64,000 bases of DNA from Chitinophaga pinensis. Lineage in GTDB: Bacteria; Bacteroidota; Bacteroidia; NS11-12g; UBA9320. Shown here piece by piece: positions 1 to 8,911 of this stretch. The DNA is taken from NCBI GenBank assembly GCA_945907065.1, contig CAMDSC010000001.1, positions 253,059 to 317,058 of the forward strand, written 5' to 3'. The notes under the pieces were generated by a model. The model ran no database searches and was not told where the DNA came from. It saw nothing but the letters and a program-made list of their open reading frames with translations. Every line of letters begins with the position of its first letter. Positions within the stretch are counted from its first letter, which is position 1. The translations under genes were made by a program, and so were the position numbers.

Positions 1-2
1 CT

Positions 3-1094
3 AAGGGAACAATTTTTAAGGATACTGGAGGAGTTATAATTAAAAATTACGAATTTGGTATTTATGCAGGGTATGATAAAAAATTTAAGGATAATCATTG
101 GAAAGTGAATTTTACCACACGATTGGATAAAAATCAAAACTTTAACTTTCTGTTATCACCAGCCGCATCAGTATTATATTTACCAAGCAAGGAACATACC
201 TTCCGGTTTACAGTTTCAAGGGCCATACGAAACCCAACTTTAGCCGATCAATATCTTTATTATAATGTAGGAAGAGCAATTCTTGTTGGTAATTTAGAGG
301 GGTTTGATTCGCTAATTACACTTAAATCATTTGATAAATGGCGCAATACTTTAGATGTAAATCAGCTTGTTTATGAAAAAGTGGCACCTATTGAACCTGA
401 GAAAGTATTAACTTTTGATGGGGGATATAAGGCAGCATTAAGCAAATCTCTATTTATTGACTTTGGTTATTATTACAGTATTTACAAAAGTTTTATAGGT
501 TATAATGTTGGCGTTGTAGGAAGGTTTGATGAATTTGGTTTTCCTAGAGGTCCAATACAGGCATATCGTTTGGCCGCCAATTCAAAAGATAAAGTAAATA
601 CAACGGGATTTAATATTGGCTATAGTTACTTCTTTAAAAAATATAGTTTTACAGGCAACTATTCCTTTAATACCATTAACCTTCGCGGCACTGACGACCC
701 AATAGTTCCAGCATTTAATACTCCAAAACATAAATTTAATTTAGGTTTTTCAGGTAGAGAATGTCGTTTGCCTTTTACAGATAAAAAACAGTTTGGTTTT
801 GGCATAAGTTATAAATGGATTCAAAGTTTTCAATTTACCGGTTCGCCTCAGTTTACTGGATTTATTCCAAGTTATGATATGCTGGATGCTCAAGTAAATT
901 ATGTTTTTCCCAAACAATATTTAACCGTTAAAATTGGAGGTTCAAACCTTATGGGATTTGCTCCGTTGTTTAGAGATAATGAAGATAATAAACTGAAAAC
1001 TATGTTCAATAATAGAAATTCCCAAGTATATGGTGGCCCAAGTGTTGGTAGGTTGGTGTATTTATCTCTTCTTTTTGAGATGCCAGGGAAATAG
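3..1094 (+). CDS. TonB-dependent receptor, C-terminal part of the beta-barrel (partial)
   Basis: The frame is open from the window edge, so the gene starts upstream and only about 363 residues are visible. They read as alternating amphipathic strands rich in Tyr, Phe and Gly, with the block SRAIRNPTLADQYLYY that is typical of Bacteroidota TonB-dependent outer-membrane receptors. Such receptors import siderophores, oligomers or other nutrients using TonB energy. The plug domain and TonB box lie outside the window, so the substrate cannot be named. No SusD-like partner follows; the next gene is a secreted hydrolase-like protein after 373 bases. The GTG at 105 is internal and not a start. Confidence 0.8.
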   Translation, partial: KGTIFKDTGGVIIKNYEFGIYAGYDKKFKDNHWKVNFTTRLDKNQNFNFLLSPAASVLYLPSKEHTFRFTVSRAIRNPTLADQYLYYNVGRAILVGNLEGFDSLITLKSFDKWRNTLDVNQLVYEKVAPIEPEKVLTFDGGYKAALSKSLFIDFGYYYSIYKSFIGYNVGVVGRFDEFGFPRGPIQAYRLAANSKDKVNTTGFNIGYSYFFKKYSFTGNYSFNTINLRGTDDPIVPAFNTPKHKFNLGFSGRECRLPFTDKKQFGFGISYKWIQSFQFTGSPQFTGFIPSYDMLDAQVNYVFPKQYLTVKIGGSNLMGFAPLFRDNEDNKLKTMFNNRNSQVYGGPSVGRLVYLSLLFEMPGK

Positions 1095-1467
1095 GTAAAA
1101 AAAAATGGACTCTTTTTTTTTGTAAATAATGCAAATAGGTTATTTTTTAGTTGCAAATAGTGCAATTGAATTAACAACCGATTTTTGAAACTATTGATAT
1201 TAAAAAGTTTTGTGGGGTATAAAAGCTATTTAACTTTATTAAATGTAAAATTACGACCGTTGTTGGTTAAAATAATTTTAAGAGTAATGAATTCTTCATC
1301 AACTTTGCCCAACTAAAAAATAAAAATTCTCTAAAAAATTATTTCCAAGAATTTCAATTGTTAAAAGTTGCAGTTGGCACCATGAAAAAGCGAGTGAACG
1401 GCACATTTAAATATTATTATGAAATGTTGAATTAAAACCTATTTTTGTCCTTAAAATAATTAAAATC
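1095..1467. other. Intergenic stretch without a clear gene
   Basis: This is very AT-rich sequence between the receptor and the secreted hydrolase. I see no hairpin with a T-tract. The only short frame of note is a 17-codon ORF (ATG at 1382, stop ending 1435) just upstream of the hydrolase start; it could be a leader peptide but nothing beyond its position supports it. Confidence 0.4.
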
Positions 1468-3162
1468 ATGAAAAAAATTACTCTCTCATTAATCTTCCTG
1501 GCAGGATGCATGGCATATAATGCTAGTGCTCAAACGCCACTTCGTTATAAAAACGAAGTTTTCACAAATTCTCAGATACAAGTTATGTCGGGAATTCCGT
1601 ATGCAACTAATTTAAACTGGCTAATTATTAACACTACTGATTTAGGTACTCCTGGAAATGCGCCTCAAGTTGGAGCTGAATTAGGTTTTCTTAAAACAAA
1701 GGTATTTACAGGAAAAGCAAATGAAATTCCATTAAAATACCGTTATCCTAAAAGCGTTTCTCCAGGAGATTCAACTATTTTAAAGGTTACAACTTTAACC
1801 ATGGATGCTTATATGCCAAGTCTTGCTGCTGACCCAGGTACTAAGCGGCCTGTAATAATTTATTTACATACAGGTAATTTTTTACCTCCGGGAACCAATG
1901 GTAGCCCTTGTGGAGATAGAAGAGACAGTATAGCAGTAGATTTATGCAAAGGATTTGCTCGTCGCGGTTATGTGGCTATTTCCATTGACTATCGTTTAGG
2001 GTGGAATCCAGTGGCAACTACACTTGATGGACGTAGAGGTACTTTATTAAATGCAGTTTATCGTTCTATTCATGATGTTAAGGAATGTGTTAGAGTGATA
2101 AAAGCAATAGGTGCTAGTTATAACATGGATACAGCTAATATTGCACTTGTTGGTGAAGGAACCGGTGCATATATTGCTCATGCCTATAATTCATTAGATA
2201 AATACCCTGAATTTATGACTTTGCCTAAGTTTGTTGGTTATATTGATACTGCTAAAGTTGGATATATTGATGGAACTCGTGGTCTCTTTAATTTATATAA
2301 AAAGAGTAACGTTAGTACCAAAATTAAAGCAATAGGAACTCTAGGTGGTGCCTTGGCTGATACATCTTGGCTTGAAGCTGGTGATGCACCGATTATTTCA
2401 ATGCAATGTGTTCGTGATCCATTTGCGCCATTTGGTTATGGTATTGTAACTGTGCCATCATCTTTACAAACTGTAGTAGAAGTAGATGGTGCTAATAATA
2501 CCATCATGAGAGCACAAAGACTTGGTAATAATTCTTTATTTGCAGCAGTACCAAGTATGGATCCCTACACGAAAAAAGCACGTTCTTTATATAATAGAAC
2601 TGTTGATTACATTCCACTTCCAACGGATAAAATAAAAATTAGAAGTGGCGAAGGGATGTATCCATTTTTATTGCCAATAGCTACTAAAGAATTTGACAAT
2701 CAAGCTTCACCATACCAATGGTGGGATGTTGCTTCAAAAGAAGCTCTTGCTCAACCTCCAGGAGCACCAACAGGATATACTTGTCATATGAATTCAATAA
2801 GTAGTAATTCAGATATGAGCAAGGCTAAATCAAAACTTTATCAAGATACAATTCATGGTTATATGACTCCACGTTTAGCTCTTGCTATGGGGCTTATAAC
2901 TGCCAGTGATTTAGATGTGAAATCAGCTAAAGTAACTGGTGTTAGTATTTATCCAAACCCTGCTACAAGTAGTGTAACTATTAGTTATAAAGAAATGATT
3001 AATTCAGTAACAATTACTGATATTTCAGGCAAAATAGTTTTTCAATCTGTGGTTAATAATACCAATTATACTATTTCATCCTTAAACTTAAAACAAGGAT
3101 TATACATTATGAGTGTTGCTACAGACCAAGGTAATGCTGTAGAAAAATTAGTAATACAATAA
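1468..3162 (+). CDS. Secreted alpha/beta-hydrolase-like protein with T9SS type A sorting domain
   Basis: The 564-residue product has an N-terminal export signal (residues 1-21, ending ASA-Q; the word LAGC at 11-14 also resembles a lipobox). Residues about 125-330 look like an alpha/beta-hydrolase of the BD-FAE/carboxylesterase type: VIIYLHTGNF for the oxyanion region and AISIDYRLG. The nucleophile elbow reads GEGTG (about residues 229-233) where active esterases have G-x-S-x-G, so the usual Ser is Gly. Residues about 490-564 form a T9SS sorting domain (YPNPATSSVTI near its start, GLYIMSV near its end), so the protein should cross the outer membrane. It may be a non-enzymatic or binding member of the fold. 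A strong terminator follows. Confidence 0.75.
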   Translation: MKKITLSLIFLAGCMAYNASAQTPLRYKNEVFTNSQIQVMSGIPYATNLNWLIINTTDLGTPGNAPQVGAELGFLKTKVFTGKANEIPLKYRYPKSVSPGDSTILKVTTLTMDAYMPSLAADPGTKRPVIIYLHTGNFLPPGTNGSPCGDRRDSIAVDLCKGFARRGYVAISIDYRLGWNPVATTLDGRRGTLLNAVYRSIHDVKECVRVIKAIGASYNMDTANIALVGEGTGAYIAHAYNSLDKYPEFMTLPKFVGYIDTAKVGYIDGTRGLFNLYKKSNVSTKIKAIGTLGGALADTSWLEAGDAPIISMQCVRDPFAPFGYGIVTVPSSLQTVVEVDGANNTIMRAQRLGNNSLFAAVPSMDPYTKKARSLYNRTVDYIPLPTDKIKIRSGEGMYPFLLPIATKEFDNQASPYQWWDVASKEALAQPPGAPTGYTCHMNSISSNSDMSKAKSKLYQDTIHGYMTPRLALAMGLITASDLDVKSAKVTGVSIYPNPATSSVTISYKEMINSVTITDISGKIVFQSVVNNTNYTISSLNLKQGLYIMSVATDQGNAVEKLVIQ

Positions 3163-3181
3163 TTTTATTTTTATAAATTTT

Positions 3182-3220
3182 AAAAGGGTCTTTTGCTTTA
3201 GCAGAAGGCCCTTTTATTTT
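3182..3220 (+). terminator. Rho-independent terminator after the secreted hydrolase
   Basis: Fifteen paired positions (AAAAGGGTCTTTTGC against GCAGAAGGCCCTTTT, including G-T pairs) enclose the loop TTTA and run into a T-rich tail. It lies 19 bases past the stop codon of the hydrolase gene and closes that transcript. Confidence 0.85.
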
Positions 3221-3294
3221 AACACCTAAGTCAAAAATATTTTTCAAATATTACAAAAAAAGAACCTGAATTATTCAGTAATTTGCATCGAAAA

Positions 3295-3351
3295 ATGAAT
3301 TTGGATTACCCGGAGCAACTGTCATTTATAATTTCTTGGCTTACATTATGA
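3295..3351 (+). CDS. Putative 18-residue leader peptide (uORF) coupled to moeA
   Basis: A short frame, MNLDYPEQLSFIISWLTL, starts at ATG 3295 and its TGA overlaps the moeA start codon as ATGA, in a different frame. A -7-like box (TAATTTG, 3279-3285) lies just upstream, so transcripts may begin within a few bases of this ATG. The stop-start overlap is what translational coupling looks like. There is no homology evidence, and the peptide itself may be meaningless; it could simply be the way ribosomes are brought to moeA in a genome without Shine-Dalgarno sites. Confidence 0.3.
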   Translation: MNLDYPEQLSFIISWLTL

Positions 3352-4535
3352 TTTCAGTTTCAGAAGCAAAAAACTTAGTTTTAGAAAGTGCCGAATTGCT
3401 TGGTATTCAAGCTATTTCATTATACGATTCTACAGGTTTTACATTAGCTGAAGATATTTTTTCTAACATTGATGTCCCATCGTTTAACCAATCAGCCATG
3501 GATGGATATGGTTTAAAATTTGAAGATTTAAAAGAAACTAAAAGCCTTTCAATTATTGGTAAAATTCCTGCTGGCGTTTTTCCTGATTTTAAAGTTGCCC
3601 CAAATTCTGCAGTTCGAATATTTACTGGTTCTCAAATTCCTGAAGGATGCGATACTGTTGTGGTGCAGGAAAAAGTTACAGTTAATTCAAACCAACTTTT
3701 TGTTAATGATGAACAGCTAAAAAAGGGGATGAATATAAGGCTCAAAGGCTCACAAACTAAAAAAGGTAATTTGGCATTAAAGGCTGGTACTAAAATTACA
3801 CCAGGTGCTTCAGGATTTTTAGCAGGTTTGGGCTTTAATGAAGTCAAGGTTTTTAAAACCCCAAAAGTTTGCATTATAAATACAGGGAAGGAATTAATAA
3901 AGCCAGGCCAATCAAATGAGCCAAGTAAAGTCTATGAAAGTAATTCTTACAGTTTAAATGCAGCATTAAGTGAATTTAATATTAAGCCTCAAACGATTAT
4001 CTGTATTGACGATGATGAGGGGACTATAACAGAGTCTATAAAAAATAATCTTTCGGAGTGTGATATTTTAATTATTTCAGGAGGTGTATCTGTTGGTGAT
4101 TATGATTTTGTGGCTAAAGCATTAGATAATTGCGGTGTAAAATGTATTTTTCATAAAGTGAAACAAAAGCCTGGTAAACCACTTTATTTTGGAAAAATTA
4201 ATAATACTTTAATTTTTGGATTGCCCGGAAATCCTGCAGCAACTTTAACCTGTTTTTACGAATACATTATGCCTGCAATCAAAAAAATGATGGGATATAA
4301 TGCTGATTCTGAAACAAAAGTTTGCCTTCCATTGACAACATCATTTGTTAAAAAAGCTGGCTTAACATTTTTTATTAAAGGAAAAGTAGTTAGCAATGGT
4401 GTTACTCCGCTAAATGCTCAGGAATCCTACCAAATGAGTTCTTTTGCCTTTGCCGATTGTATTATTCAGCTGGATGAAGATAGAACCGAGTATAGTGAAG
4501 GTGATTTAGTGGAGGTTCATTTATTAAAAATATAG
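3348..4535 (+). CDS. moeA: Molybdopterin molybdenumtransferase MoeA
   Basis: MoeA inserts molybdate into adenylylated molybdopterin, giving active molybdenum cofactor in the cytoplasm. The 395-residue product is the usual MoeA length. It shows NQSAMDGYG near residue 50 (the family SAMDGYA motif), ISGGVSVGDYD near 250 in the MoaB/Mog-like domain, and GLPGNPAATLTCFYEY near 300. I chose ATG 3348 over the in-frame TTG 3336 because MISVSEAKNLV matches family N-termini. It is the first gene of a six-gene cofactor operon; the next start is 3 bases downstream. Confidence 0.92.
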   Translation: MISVSEAKNLVLESAELLGIQAISLYDSTGFTLAEDIFSNIDVPSFNQSAMDGYGLKFEDLKETKSLSIIGKIPAGVFPDFKVAPNSAVRIFTGSQIPEGCDTVVVQEKVTVNSNQLFVNDEQLKKGMNIRLKGSQTKKGNLALKAGTKITPGASGFLAGLGFNEVKVFKTPKVCIINTGKELIKPGQSNEPSKVYESNSYSLNAALSEFNIKPQTIICIDDDEGTITESIKNNLSECDILIISGGVSVGDYDFVAKALDNCGVKCIFHKVKQKPGKPLYFGKINNTLIFGLPGNPAATLTCFYEYIMPAIKKMMGYNADSETKVCLPLTTSFVKKAGLTFFIKGKVVSNGVTPLNAQESYQMSSFAFADCIIQLDEDRTEYSEGDLVEVHLLKI

Positions 4536-4538
4536 AAC

Positions 4539-5273
4539 ATGGAGGTAACTTTAATTTTATTTTATTTTTTACTAATCGTTGTCGCTTTTTTATATTCAGC
4601 AGTTGGTCATGGTGGTGCAAGTGGTTATTTGGCGCTGATGGCTTTGTTTTCATTTGCTGCGGAAACCATGCGACCAACTGCATTACTATTAAACCTTTTT
4701 GTTTCATTAATTGCATTTTTTCAATATTACCGCTCAGGCTATTTTAAATGGAAGTTGTTTTGGCCTTTCGCAGTAACTTCAATTCCCGCGGCTTTTTTTG
4801 GAGGTTTAATAACTATTGATGCTAGTATTTATAAAAAAATATTAGCGGTTTTATTGCTTTTTTCGGTAGTAAAACTGCTCGGAATGAAATTTAAAACAAA
4901 AGAATTATTGGTTGAACAAAATAGTCTGCTGTCATTATTAATAGGAGCAATCATCGGTTTGTTTGCAGGAATGATAGGAATTGGAGGTGGTATAATTTTA
5001 AGTCCATTGGTTTTATTATTGCATTGGGCCAATATGAAACAAACGGCTGCTCTATCGGCATTGTTTATTTTTGTAAACTCACTTTCTGGCTTTGCCGGAC
5101 TTTTGGTTAAAGGATTTGAATACAAAAATGAAATGGGTATAATGTTAGTGATTGCTTTTATCGGTGGTATTGCTGGCTCATATTATGGCTCTAGAAAATT
5201 TGAAAATGCATTGCTCAATAAAATATTAGCTGTTGTGTTAATAATGGCATCCGTAAAGTTATTTTTTACTTAA
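4539..5273 (+). CDS. TSUP-family membrane permease (TauE/SafE-like)
   Basis: This 244-residue protein has about seven or eight hydrophobic segments and the two-fold internal repeat of the TSUP family. The first half carries SAVGHGGASGYLALMALF and the second GMIGIGGGIILSPLVLLL. Family members move sulfite, sulfoacetate or other small oxyanions and organosulfur compounds across the inner membrane. It lies inside the molybdenum cofactor operon, 3 bases after moeA and 11 before moaD, so it is probably co-expressed. Exporting sulfite or moving an oxyanion linked to a molybdoenzyme is plausible, but the substrate is inference. Confidence 0.85.
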   Translation: MEVTLILFYFLLIVVAFLYSAVGHGGASGYLALMALFSFAAETMRPTALLLNLFVSLIAFFQYYRSGYFKWKLFWPFAVTSIPAAFFGGLITIDASIYKKILAVLLLFSVVKLLGMKFKTKELLVEQNSLLSLLIGAIIGLFAGMIGIGGGIILSPLVLLLHWANMKQTAALSALFIFVNSLSGFAGLLVKGFEYKNEMGIMLVIAFIGGIAGSYYGSRKFENALLNKILAVVLIMASVKLFFT

Positions 5274-5284
5274 TAAAATTATAA

Positions 5285-5518
5285 ATGAAAATTAATATTC
5301 TGGTATTTGGACAACTTTATGATATAACTAAAGTATCTCAATTGACAATTTATGAGGTCAATAATACAGAACAATTAACTCGAAAACTAATAGAACAATT
5401 TCCCGAATTGAGTAAGTTCAAATTTTCAATAGCTGTAAATAAAAAAATTGTGCAGCAAAATACAATTTTGAATAATGAGGATACAGTAGCTTTGTTGCCA
5501 GCGTTTTCAGGAGGATAA
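5285..5518 (+). CDS. moaD: Molybdopterin synthase sulfur carrier subunit MoaD
   Basis: MoaD is the small ubiquitin-like sulfur carrier of molybdopterin synthase. Its C-terminal Gly-Gly is adenylylated by MoeB and converted to a thiocarboxylate that donates sulfur to precursor Z in MoaE. The 77-residue product has the right length, the beta-grasp hydrophobic pattern, and ends ALLPAFSGG with the required terminal GG. It is followed by the activating enzyme and then by the large subunit gene. Confidence 0.9.
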   Translation: MKINILVFGQLYDITKVSQLTIYEVNNTEQLTRKLIEQFPELSKFKFSIAVNKKIVQQNTILNNEDTVALLPAFSGG

Positions 5519-5533
5519 AAAAGTGATTTGAAA

Positions 5534-6649
5534 ATGGAGAACAATAATCGATATGCCAGACAAATACTGCTAAAAGAATTTGGCGAAGCTGCACAGAAAA
5601 AATTGCTGAACGCTAAAGTTTTGGTAATTGGTGCAGGAGGATTGGGATGTCCGGCACTTCAATACCTAGCGGCAGCAGGTGTTGGTAATATTGGAATTGT
5701 TGATTTTGATGTGGTAGATTTAACTAACCTTCATCGTCAGATTTTGTATTCAATGGAGGATATCGGAAAATTTAAAGCTTTAGCTGCTGCAAAAAAACTA
5801 AGTTCACTAAATCCTGAGATTAAAATTCATCCGTTCAATTTTCAATTAACTAATAAAAATTCTTTGGAATTAATTTCAGGGTATGATTTAGTAATTGATG
5901 GGTCTGATAATTTTGCCACCCGATACCTTGTGAATGATGCTTGTGTCCTTCTTGATAAACCATTGGTATATGGCGCAATATTGCGTTTTGAAGGGCAAGT
6001 AGGGGTGTTTAATTTGGAAGATATTGTATCAAAAATAAAAACAAATTATAGACATTTATTTCCCGAACCGCCTGACCCATTATCAATTTTATCCTGTAAT
6101 GAGGTTGGTTTACTTGGTGTATTGCCTGGAATTATTGGCACCATGCAGGCTTTGGAAGCTATTAAGATTATTACAAGCATTGGCAAAACACTTTGCAATA
6201 AAATTATTTCATACAACGCTTTAAATAATTCATTTTATGATTTTGAAATAGTACCGACCAATAATGATACAATTCCATTTCCAAAAACTGAATCTGATTT
6301 TTTAAACTTTGATTATGAATGGTTTTGTAATTCAAATAGTAAACAAATTTCTGCTTATGAATTTGATGAGCTAAGAATGAATGAAAAGCTTACTATTATT
6401 GATGTTCGTGAGATAGATGAATTACCTTTTGTTGATGAATTTTTGTTTACACATATTCCATTAAGCAAATTTGAAAGTTCTATTTCACAAATTTCTATTG
6501 AAAATAAAATTGTTGTTTTTTGTAACTCAGGTAGCCGAAGTTTGAGAGCTGTAAATAGTATTAATGAAATAATCCCCGATTGCATTGCTTACAGTTTAAA
6601 AGACGGCATTGAAGCTTGGAAAAAGAAGAATACTGAAATTTTGAATTAA
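5534..6649 (+). CDS. moeB: MoaD-activating adenylyltransferase MoeB with C-terminal rhodanese domain
   Basis: The protein (371 residues) joins an E1-like ThiF/MoeB domain to a rhodanese domain, as in MoeZ/MOCS3. The N-terminal half has the nucleotide-binding VIGAGGLGCPALQYLA, the HRQI motif and DGSDNFATRY. The C-terminal domain carries VVFCNSGSRS with the predicted persulfide Cys near residue 335. It should adenylylate MoaD and supply its sulfur. I chose ATG 5534 rather than TTG 5528 because RYARQILLKEFG begins the family alignment shortly after. The two CxxC zinc pairs of E. coli MoeB are not visible: the first site reads NYRHLFPEPP, while the single SCNEVGLLG Cys remains. Confidence 0.88.
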   Translation: MENNNRYARQILLKEFGEAAQKKLLNAKVLVIGAGGLGCPALQYLAAAGVGNIGIVDFDVVDLTNLHRQILYSMEDIGKFKALAAAKKLSSLNPEIKIHPFNFQLTNKNSLELISGYDLVIDGSDNFATRYLVNDACVLLDKPLVYGAILRFEGQVGVFNLEDIVSKIKTNYRHLFPEPPDPLSILSCNEVGLLGVLPGIIGTMQALEAIKIITSIGKTLCNKIISYNALNNSFYDFEIVPTNNDTIPFPKTESDFLNFDYEWFCNSNSKQISAYEFDELRMNEKLTIIDVREIDELPFVDEFLFTHIPLSKFESSISQISIENKIVVFCNSGSRSLRAVNSINEIIPDCIAYSLKDGIEAWKKKNTEILN

Positions 6650-6650
6650 T

Positions 6651-7094
6651 ATGATTGATAAAAAAAAACGCACAGTTTTTAAGGAAGGAGCTATAACTCC
6701 AAGCTTTATTGCGGACAGTATTGCAGCGCATAGCCGAAAAAATAACATTGGAGCCCATGATATATTTTTGGGACAAGTAAGAAATGATTTAATTGATAAT
6801 AAAACTGTTGTAGCTATTGAATATACTGCTTATCAGGAAATGGCGGAGCAAAAATTTTATGAAATAAGGGAAGCCGTTTTTGCCAAATATAATTTAGTAT
6901 GTTTACATATTTATCACAGTATTGGGGTAGTAAAAACTGGAGAAATCTGTTTGTTTGTTTTTGTTTCATCTGTCCATCGCAAGGAAGCCTTTGATGCCTG
7001 TAGAGAAATTGTGGAACAAGTGAAATTGCTGGTCCCAATTTGGGGAAAAGAAATTTTTGAAGATGAATCTTCCGTTTGGAAGGAGAATAAATGA
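6651..7094 (+). CDS. moaE: Molybdopterin synthase catalytic subunit MoaE
   Basis: MoaE holds the active site of molybdopterin synthase and, with MoaD, converts cyclic pyranopterin monophosphate to molybdopterin. The 147-residue product shows the family features: GAHDIFLGQVRND near the N-terminus, HSIGVVKTGEICLFVFVSS in the middle, HRKEAFDACREIVEQVK, and the lysine-bearing WGKE segment close to the C-terminus. It starts one base after moeB ends, which points to coupled translation. Confidence 0.92.
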   Translation: MIDKKKRTVFKEGAITPSFIADSIAAHSRKNNIGAHDIFLGQVRNDLIDNKTVVAIEYTAYQEMAEQKFYEIREAVFAKYNLVCLHIYHSIGVVKTGEICLFVFVSSVHRKEAFDACREIVEQVKLLVPIWGKEIFEDESSVWKENK

Positions 7095-7103
7095 ATTTAA
7101 AAA

Positions 7104-8015
7104 ATGGTAGATATTACATTTAAATCCAATACCCATCGTACGGCAATAGCACAAGCTACTGTAAAGGTGAGCAAAAATGAAACTATAGAAGCACTGGTTC
7201 ATAAAACTGTTCCTAAGGGTGATGTTTTTGAGATGGCTAAAACCGCCGGGCTTTTTGCTGTGAAGCGCACAAGTGATATAATTCCTGATTGCCATCCTTT
7301 GCCCATTGAGTATACTGCAGTTAGGTATCATATTGATGGGTTGGAAATTAAAATTGAAATAGAAGTACAAACAGTTTATAAAACGGGAGTGGAGGTGGAG
7401 GCCATGCACGGAGCATCGGTTATAGCTTTAACAATGTATGATATGCTGAAACCAATTGATAAAGGCATAGAAATTCATTCCATTAAATTATTAGAAAAAA
7501 AGGGAGGCAAATCTGATTTTACCGATAAATACCGTAGTGATTTAAAAGCGGCAGTTGTGGTTTGTTCTGATAGTGTTTCGACAGGTACAAAAACCGACCA
7601 GTCAGGAAAAGCAATCATTAAAAAATTAGAATCTTTAAATATAGAAATAGCTGGTTATTCAATACTTCCTGATGATGTAAAAACAATACAAGAAAAGGTT
7701 CTGAGTTTATGTGCTGCAAAAAATGATTTAATAATTTTAACAGGAGGAACAGGCCTTTCACCACGTGATAATACGCCTGAAGCAATTCGGCCACTTTTGG
7801 ATAGAGAAGTACCTGGTATTATGGAAGCAGCAAGAAATTATGGACAAGATAGAACCCCCTTTTCAATGTTATCTCGAGGTATTGCCGGTATAAAAGGAAA
7901 TACTCTTATTGTTACGCTGCCTGGTTCAACCAAAGGTGCTGAAGAATCTATGAATGCCCTTTTTCCCTCAATTCTGCATGTTTTTAGGATAATTGAGGGA
8001 GCTCAGCATTATTGA
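7104..8015 (+). CDS. moaCB: Bifunctional cyclic pyranopterin phosphate synthase / MoaB-type adenylyltransferase (MoaC-MoaB fusion)
   Basis: Two cofactor enzymes are fused in 303 residues. Residues about 1-145 are MoaC, which with MoaA makes cyclic pyranopterin monophosphate from GTP: note [31 protein letters not shown] and the [10 protein letters not shown] lysine segment. Residues about 150-303 are MoaB/MogA-like, which adenylylates molybdopterin: [34 protein letters not shown] and [12 protein letters not shown]. The fusion is known from other Bacteroidota. It closes the operon here; the radical SAM partner MoaA is not next to it, which is notable because MoaC depends on MoaA. Confidence 0.92.
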   Translation: MVDITFKSNTHRTAIAQATVKVSKNETIEALVHKTVPKGDVFEMAKTAGLFAVKRTSDIIPDCHPLPIEYTAVRYHIDGLEIKIEIEVQTVYKTGVEVEAMHGASVIALTMYDMLKPIDKGIEIHSIKLLEKKGGKSDFTDKYRSDLKAAVVVCSDSVSTGTKTDQSGKAIIKKLESLNIEIAGYSILPDDVKTIQEKVLSLCAAKNDLIILTGGTGLSPRDNTPEAIRPLLDREVPGIMEAARNYGQDRTPFSMLSRGIAGIKGNTLIVTLPGSTKGAEESMNALFPSILHVFRIIEGAQHY

Positions 8016-8165
8016 TTTTTTTATGTTAACCAATAAAATTTCGTGAATATATTCTTAAAATCGTGAGTTTTTTAAATACAAAACCCAAGTTTGTTTAAAT
8101 AATGGTTTTACAATATTGCCCCCAATCATACTCTGTTATTATTTATAATAAAAAATAGCAACCAG

Positions 8166-8813
8166 TTAAATAGCATTTTTATCTTCAAAATGATAAACGG
8201 AATGAAGATCTTTTATACAAGTAAAAGTTACCTCTAAATCTTTAATCAAACCATCTCTCACATCATACACCCAGCCATGAATATTTAAGGGTTGATTATT
8301 CTTCCACGCATTTTGAACTATAGATGTTTTGCCTAAATCATGTACTTGTTCAATTACATTTAATTCTACAAATCTTCTGGCTCTCATTTCTAGGTCTTCT
8401 ATGGCATCCAACTCCAAAAAATGGTATCTGTAAACATCTTTTATATGCCTCAACCAGTTGTCAATAAGTCCGTATTGTTTGTTTCCCATGGCAGCAATCA
8501 CCCCACCGCAATTGTAATGTCCACACACAATAATGTGCTTTACTTTAAGCACTTCAACAGCATAAGATAGAACACTTAATAAATTCATATCGCTATGAAC
8601 AACCATATTGGCTATATTTCTGTGAACAAACATCTCACCTGGTATGGTACCTGTAATTTCATTGGCAGGAACTCGGCTGTCCGAACATCCTATCCATAAG
8701 TATTCAGGACTTTGTCCTTCGGCAAGATTTTTGAAGTAATTGGGGTCATTATAGCTTTGCAGTGTAACCCAGGCTTTATTATTTTCAAGTAGTTTTTTAT
8801 ATGATTTTTCCAT
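8166..8813 (-). CDS. can: Beta-carbonic anhydrase
   Basis: Interconverts CO2 and bicarbonate. The 215-residue protein has the beta-class zinc site: Cys43 in CSDSR, then His99 and Cys102 in CGHYNCGG, plus the HRNIAN segment. It lies 98 bases downstream of a SulP transporter gene on the same strand, and the two may share a transcript. SulP proteins and carbonic anhydrases are often linked or fused, consistent with bicarbonate handling. A second beta-carbonic anhydrase lies near the right end of the window (62489-63118) and shares long identical blocks, so the two are paralogues. Confidence 0.93.
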   Translation of the reverse strand: MEKSYKKLLENNKAWVTLQSYNDPNYFKNLAEGQSPEYLWIGCSDSRVPANEITGTIPGEMFVHRNIANMVVHSDMNLLSVLSYAVEVLKVKHIIVCGHYNCGGVIAAMGNKQYGLIDNWLRHIKDVYRYHFLELDAIEDLEMRARRFVELNVIEQVHDLGKTSIVQNAWKNNQPLNIHGWVYDVRDGLIKDLEVTFTCIKDLHSVYHFEDKNAI

Positions 8814-8911
8814 TTTATTAATTCTTTAACTTTTACTTTTAAAATATATGTTTTTTAAATAGTGATAACAGATTGCTAAATAATGAGACAAAAATATTAC
8901 TTCGTAATAAT

